A stretch of DNA of 17,871 bases from Roseobacter sp. (GTDB lineage Bacteria > Pseudomonadota > Alphaproteobacteria > Rhodobacterales > Rhodobacteraceae): contig JAGXHB010000229.1 of assembly GCA_024636425.1 (NCBI GenBank), forward strand, positions 1 through 17,871. The letters run 5' to 3'. The notes beneath the pieces were generated by a model, which worked only from the letters and a program-made list of their open reading frames with translations, made no database searches and was not told the DNA's origin. Below are positions 14,421-17,871 of the stretch, in pieces. Position numbers and translations under genes: made by a program. Positions within the stretch are counted from its first letter, which is position 1. Each line of letters starts with the position of its first letter.

Positions 14421-15272
14421 ATGAAACTTCTTCGCTATGGTGCCCTCGGAGCCGAAAAACCGGGCATGCTGGATGCATCCGGCCGTGTGCGGGATTTGTC
14501 GCATGTGGTGGATGACATCGGCGGTGCGGCCTTGCTGCCTGAAGCCCTGAAGAAGCTGCAAGAAATTGATGTTGATACGTTGCCCCTTGTCGAGGGGACC
14601 CCTCAGAAAGACCTGCGGCTTGGTGCCTGTGTGGCCGGCATCGGGAAATTCATCTGTATCGGTCTGAATTACGCCGATCATGCCGAGGAAGCAGGGATGC
14701 CAATCCCACCCGAACCGGTAATTTTCAACAAATGGACATCTTCTGTCGTTGGCCCGAATGATCCGATCCAGATCCCTCGTGGTTCTGTGAAAACCGATTG
14801 GGAAGTCGAGCTGGGCGTCGTGATCGGCAAGCCCGGCGCCTACATTGACGAGGCTGATGCCTTTGACCACATCGCAGGCTTTTGTGTCATCAATGATGTG
14901 TCGGAGCGTGAATTCCAGATCGAGCGCGCAGGCACCTGGGACAAAGGCAAGGGATGTGACACCTTTGGTCCAACGGGCCCATGGCTCGTGACGCCGGACG
15001 AGCTGGCAAATATCGATAATCTTGACATGTGGTTGGAAGTCGATGGAGCGCGACAGCAATCCGGCTCTACCGCGACGATGATCTACAAAGTGCCGCATCT
15101 TATTGCGTATTGCAGCCGCTTCATGAGCCTTCAGTCAGGCGATGTCATTTCGACCGGTACCCCCCCTGGCGTGGGTATGGGGAAGTCTCCACCCCGGTAT
15201 CTAAGGGGAGGGGAGACGGTGAACTTGGGCATTGCAGGGTTGGGAGAGCAGTCAGCATTGATCTTGCCATAA
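14421..15272 (+). CDS. Fumarylacetoacetate hydrolase-family enzyme, 2,4-diketo-3-deoxy-L-fuconate/rhamnonate hydrolase-like
   Basis: A 283-residue FAH-family protein. The conserved metal ligands Glu128 and Glu130 (DWEVELG) and Asp159 (NDVSERE) are present, as are GLNYADHAEE (81-90), KGCDTFGPTGPWLVT (177-191) and STGTPPGVG (244-252). Members with this pattern are annotated as ureidoglycolate lyases or 2-hydroxyhepta-2,4-diene-1,7-dioate isomerases, but characterised relatives hydrolyse 2,4-diketo-3-deoxy-L-fuconate or -rhamnonate to pyruvate and L-lactate. The 2-keto-3-deoxy-L-fuconate dehydrogenase-like SDR on the minus arm would supply that substrate, and the FMN hydroxyacid dehydrogenase could take the lactate. 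It is the last gene of the plus operon, 15 bases after the ATPase gene, with AAGGAAA as ribosome-binding site. The family is secure; the precise substrate is inferred from context. Confidence 0.87.
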   Translation: MKLLRYGALGAEKPGMLDASGRVRDLSHVVDDIGGAALLPEALKKLQEIDVDTLPLVEGTPQKDLRLGACVAGIGKFICIGLNYADHAEEAGMPIPPEPVIFNKWTSSVVGPNDPIQIPRGSVKTDWEVELGVVIGKPGAYIDEADAFDHIAGFCVINDVSEREFQIERAGTWDKGKGCDTFGPTGPWLVTPDELANIDNLDMWLEVDGARQQSGSTATMIYKVPHLIAYCSRFMSLQSGDVISTGTPPGVGMGKSPPRYLRGGETVNLGIAGLGEQSALILP

Positions 15273-15348
15273 CTGAACGTCAGCCGTCAGAATATTTCTG
15301 TGCTTTAACCGGCTCAGCGGCGATAAAAACACGGGCAAGCCGCTACAA

Positions 15349-15420
15349 TTATGTGCCCTGCTCGCGCTCGGTCACTGCGGCGGCACAGTAGGACTGGAGG
15401 AGATCGTCAAGTGCGTTCAT
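15349..15420 (-). pseudogene. Possible N-terminal scrap of a type ISP restriction-modification helicase
   Basis: A 23-codon minus-strand frame starting ATG at 15420, preceded by GGAAAG, reads ALDDLLQSYCAAAVTEREQG and then stops. Large single-chain type ISP restriction-methylase-helicase proteins start with a very similar DLLxxYRAAxxTEREKGTYFE segment. Only this leader remains; nothing of the nuclease, helicase or methylase domains follows. The match is short, so this is a suggestion. Confidence 0.35.
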
Positions 15421-15714
15421 TTTCGTAACTTTCCGGCATCATGAGAAAATGGCCGCTCGCGACCTATTGCTGATCCTTTTCACCTTTGCAGGCAATTGAG
15501 CGTGCCTGAAACGGAAACGGCGTGCCAATGGCGAGGATTCATTCAAGAAAATGGGAAGAGTTGGTTCAAAGGTATGTGCATCAGGCAATGCCCTGCCGGT
15601 CATCGGTTCAGCAGTGATCCGCGTTTACGCAACAACGCTGTGTAGCGGGACCAGTTCGTCCTGCGGTAGCGGGCGGGTGTCGGTCGCCCATTTTGCACTG
15701 CCGTTGACACCCCT

Positions 15715-15915
15715 CTAAGATTCTAGATCGCTGACATTCCCATTGGAAAAGAAACGATAGGCCACCTTGGTGTTCGACCAGTCCTGAAACGCCCTCAGCA
15801 GTGATTTACCCGGTCGCTCCCCGAGGGCCTCGAATATCGCGCCGAGCCTGCGGTTCAATCGCTTATCCCCTAGGTCGCAACCGGCGGTTTCTGTTTTCAC
15901 CCAGCTCTGTCGCAT
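15715..15915 (-). pseudogene. Truncated N-terminus of an IS4/Tn5-type transposase
   Basis: A 66-residue frame with its own good start (AGGAGG seven bases before ATG at 15915). WVKTE, CDLGDKRLNRRL, ERPGKSL, DWSNTKVAYRFFSN and GNVS match the N-terminal DNA-binding domain of Tn5/IS4-group transposases, whose full length is about 400-480 residues. The frame ends in TAG right after NVSDLES, where the intact protein would continue toward the catalytic DDE domain, and the sequence beyond has no transposase character. It is therefore a truncated remnant; an insertion or deletion joined unrelated DNA at about 15712. The short product could still bind DNA if expressed, but nothing shows that it does. 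Confidence 0.72.
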
Positions 15916-16147
15916 GCCTGCACCTCCTATTCGGTGCCACATAACGAAGCATGATCGTATCGTCGTCGCTAAGACCAATTATGGTAGGTGAACAAATCTC
16001 CCACACCACTTGTGGGTAACTGCAAGGTCCAGGTAACGCTTACAGAACACTTGCGGTTCGGCATTGCCCACAGCGAGGAACCTTTCCACCCGGTCCCGTG
16101 TTTTTAAACTATGCACTCTTGCGCAAAGCCATCGCAGACATCGCGAC

Positions 16148-16930
16148 ATGTCTGATGTAAGGACCAGCAGCCTGATCAATCTGTTGCGTCGGAACATCGA
16201 GATCGGCAGTCTCTTGCTGCTGTGCGTGATCGTCGCGGCGGTTTGGAGTTTCGCGGAACTCACGGATGAAGTCCTTGCGGGTGCGACACTTGGGCTGGAC
16301 CGCGATATTCTCCTTGCCATGCGCATGCCGGGCGATCTCTCCGATCCAATTGGATCAGTCCATGTCGAGGAAATGGCCCGTGATCTGACGGCACTTGGAG
16401 GGACGGTGGTGATCACAGGTGTCACATTGATCGCAGCTGGCTTCTTTCTGATGCGCCGTTCCCTTGGGTCCATGGTCTATCTGTTGGTCGCAGTAGGCGG
16501 AGGAATTGCCCTCAGTAGCATTGGCAAGGAAATCTTCGACCGACCACGGCCAGATTTCTTACCGCATGGTTCCCTCGTATACACAGCGAGTTTTCCGTCG
16601 GGTCATTCGATGATGGCAGCGGTGGCCTATCTGACACTTGGTGCGCTGATTGCCCGCGTGCTGCCGCAACGGCGCCAAAAGGCCTATGTGTTGTCCATTA
16701 CGATTACCTTGACGGTTCTGGTGGGCATTAGCCGGGTATATCTGGGAGTCCACTGGCCCACGGACGTCGCCGCTGGCTGGCTTGCCGGAGCTGCTTGGGC
16801 GGTGGCATGTATGCTGGTGGCGCGCATTCTTTCACGTAAAGGACATGTCGAGCCCGATGCGTGCGAGGCATATCCATCAGAGGGACGGGGGCATGCAGAG
16901 GTGAGGAAGATAGGAGGATGGTCGGAGTGA
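16148..16930 (+). CDS. PAP2-family membrane phosphatase
   Basis: A 260-residue integral membrane acid phosphatase of the PAP2 superfamily, acting on phosphatidic acid, undecaprenyl diphosphate or similar lipid phosphates. The three catalytic signatures are complete: KEIFDRPRP (127-135, K-x6-RP), PSGH (150-153) and SRVYLGVHWPTD (195-206, SR-x5-H-x3-D). About five to six membrane segments. The frame is open to a TTG 28 codons earlier, but the ATG at 16148 begins just before the first hydrophobic segment and is preferred; no strong ribosome-binding site precedes either. Its stop overlaps the GTG start of the following gene (GTGA at 16927-16930), so the two form a coupled pair. Substrate unknown. 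Confidence 0.88.
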   Translation: MSDVRTSSLINLLRRNIEIGSLLLLCVIVAAVWSFAELTDEVLAGATLGLDRDILLAMRMPGDLSDPIGSVHVEEMARDLTALGGTVVITGVTLIAAGFFLMRRSLGSMVYLLVAVGGGIALSSIGKEIFDRPRPDFLPHGSLVYTASFPSGHSMMAAVAYLTLGALIARVLPQRRQKAYVLSITITLTVLVGISRVYLGVHWPTDVAAGWLAGAAWAVACMLVARILSRKGHVEPDACEAYPSEGRGHAEVRKIGGWSE

Positions 16931-17871
16931 CGGCAGCACGGGGCCTTATTGGAGTGTTGTTGTTCGTCGCAGTGTCGGCCTCGTTGCTGCCGCTGGTCGA
17001 GACGAATGTCTGGTGGGTGCGCTATTTGGACTTTCCCCGTGTGCAGTTCGCGATCGCACTTCTGATCCTCACAGTCCTGCTGATCGCCATCGGCGGTGCG
17101 ACACGTGTGTGGGGCCTTGTCGCCTTGGTATTCAGCATGGTTGCACTCGGCTACCACGCCTACAAACTCATCCCCTACACACCGCTCGTCGCTCCTCTTG
17201 CGGCGGCCGAGCTTGGCTGCGTCGAAGGCGAAAGGCTCGAACTGCTGGTGGCGAACGTGCAGCAAAGCAACGAGACGTCGGAGGAGCTGTTTAGAATCGT
17301 GGAGGAGGTCGATCCGGACGTCTTCATCGTCCTCGAGACGGACCCGTGGTGGGACGCGGCGCTGGCCGATATGACCGGCCGATTCCCCTATAGTGCCCAG
17401 TTCGTGCCCGAAGGCGAAGATACTGGTGCCTTTGGCATGCACCTGCTGTCCAGCTACAAGCTGATCGGCGTCGAGACAATGTTCTACTTCGGAGTTCTAC
17501 TTCGGAAACGATACTCCGACCATCATCGCGAACTTGGCGCTGCCTGGTGGAGCCGCGGTGCAGGTCGTCGCAGTGCACCCGCGTCCGCCGCTCTACTGAA
17601 ACCAGCCGACGACGATGCGCGATGCACATCTGATGATGGCCGCACTTGAAGCGCGCAGCAGCGATCTTCCGACCATCATCGCGGGTGACCTGAATGCGGC
17701 TCCATGGGAGCGGACGGTGCGCCGGGCGATGCGGATCGGCGAGCTGGTCGATCCCAGGGTGGGGCGCGGTATCTATCCGACCTACGACATGCAGAGCTGG
17801 CTTGTGTCTTGGCCACTCGACCAGATCCTGTTTCAGGACCGCTTCGCCTTGGCGGAGTGGAAAGTGCTGCG
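16927..17871 (+). pseudogene. Broken endonuclease/exonuclease/phosphatase-family membrane protein gene
   Basis: The start is taken as the GTG at 16927: AGGAGG at 16912-16917 is nine bases upstream, whereas the ATG at 16918 directly abuts it. The N-terminus has about three membrane segments, followed by an EEP domain: LLVANVQQSN, then VDPDVFIVLETD with the metal-binding Glu. At 17481-17506 a 13-base tandem duplication shifts the frame. Read with one copy removed, the family pattern resumes (VVAVHPRPPLY, then a TGA at 17597-17599, then TMRDAHLMMAALE, IIAGDLNAAPW and PLDQIL) up to the window edge, where the gene continues. So two lesions, a frameshift and an in-frame stop, break it. As it stands, the product terminates at 17649. 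Relatives act as nucleases or phosphodiesterases; the linked PAP2 gene suggests a lipid or envelope phosphate role. A sequencing error could mimic one lesion but hardly both. Confidence 0.82.
17481..17506 (+). repeat. 13-bp perfect tandem duplication causing a frameshift
   Basis: GTTCTACTTCGGA occurs twice head to tail at 17481-17493 and 17494-17506. Thirteen bases shift the reading frame by one; removing one copy restores the endonuclease/exonuclease/phosphatase reading frame. Confidence 0.92.

Larger units (their letters stand above)
15273..16147. other. Mobile-element graveyard without intact genes
   Basis: 875 bases between the operon end and the PAP2 gene. Two recognisable minus-strand fragments lie inside (15349-15420 and 15715-15915). 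Directly next to the second fragment the minus strand begins TGTCAACGGCAGTGCAAAAT (from 15709), and a 7-base inverted repeat GGGTGTC/GACACCC spans 15675-15712; these look like an element end but I cannot name the family with confidence. A 29-codon plus ORF at 15528-15617 has no recognisable match. No RNA gene seen. Confidence 0.5.

Noticed and set aside
14256..15098. 280-codon minus-strand frame across the ATPase/hydrolase junction
   Set aside because: Antisense to two genes with full catalytic motifs; no recognisable domain.
15675..15712. IS21-type element end
   Set aside because: The TGT-start and inverted repeat are suggestive, but I cannot see a matching opposite end or any IstA/IstB coding trace.
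16684..17442. 252-codon minus-strand frame over the PAP2 and EEP genes
   Set aside because: Antisense shadow; the plus strand carries complete PAP2 motifs and EEP motifs.
1..17871. CRISPR array, tRNA or rRNA
   Set aside because: No regularly spaced repeats and no cloverleaf or rRNA-like sequence were seen on either strand.

Overview
The window looks like chromosome from an alphaproteobacterium, most likely a Rhodobacteraceae/Roseobacter-group organism. This rests on the moderately high GC, the family mix (Tat-exported PhoD, RbsB/RbsC/RbsA-type sugar ABC transport, many short-chain dehydrogenases, an FMN 2-hydroxyacid dehydrogenase) and general protein style. It is an inference; no rRNA or marker gene is present.

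Layout. 26-1561 (+) is a Tat-exported PhoD-type alkaline phosphatase. 1562-2109 is a gene-poor stretch with a GC-rich hairpin and a decayed ISL3-type transposase fragment. 2110-8784 is a tightly packed minus-strand operon, read from its promoter end: a regulator fusing a winged helix to a solute-binding protein, an SDR, an M24-family protein, a KduD-like SDR, a 2-keto-3-deoxy-L-fuconate dehydrogenase-like SDR, and an FMN-dependent 2-hydroxyacid (L-lactate/mandelate type) dehydrogenase. 8785-8997 is the divergent control region. 8998-15272 is the plus-strand operon: periplasmic sugar-binding protein, an SDR paralogous to the one on the other arm, two different RbsC-type permeases, a double-cassette ATPase, and a fumarylacetoacetate-hydrolase-family enzyme. 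15273-16147 is a graveyard of small remnants (Tn5/IS4-type transposase N-terminus, possible type ISP restriction-helicase N-terminus). 16148-17871 holds a PAP2 phosphatase and a translationally linked endonuclease/exonuclease/phosphatase-family gene broken by a 13-bp tandem duplication and an in-frame stop.

How the genes may work together. The two divergent arms look like one catabolic locus. The transporter imports a sugar or sugar-like compound. The SDRs oxidise it or its derived acids. The pair of a KDF-dehydrogenase-like SDR and an FAH-family hydrolase matches the last two steps of the non-phosphorylative 6-deoxy-L-sugar (L-fucose/L-rhamnose) route, which yields pyruvate and L-lactate; the FMN dehydrogenase could then oxidise the L-lactate. 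No aldonolactonase or aldonate dehydratase is visible, so those steps must be elsewhere or the true substrate differs. The most unusual element is the regulator, which appears to use a cytoplasmic MalE-type binding protein as its sensor although the transporter of the same locus uses an unrelated RbsB-type binding protein.
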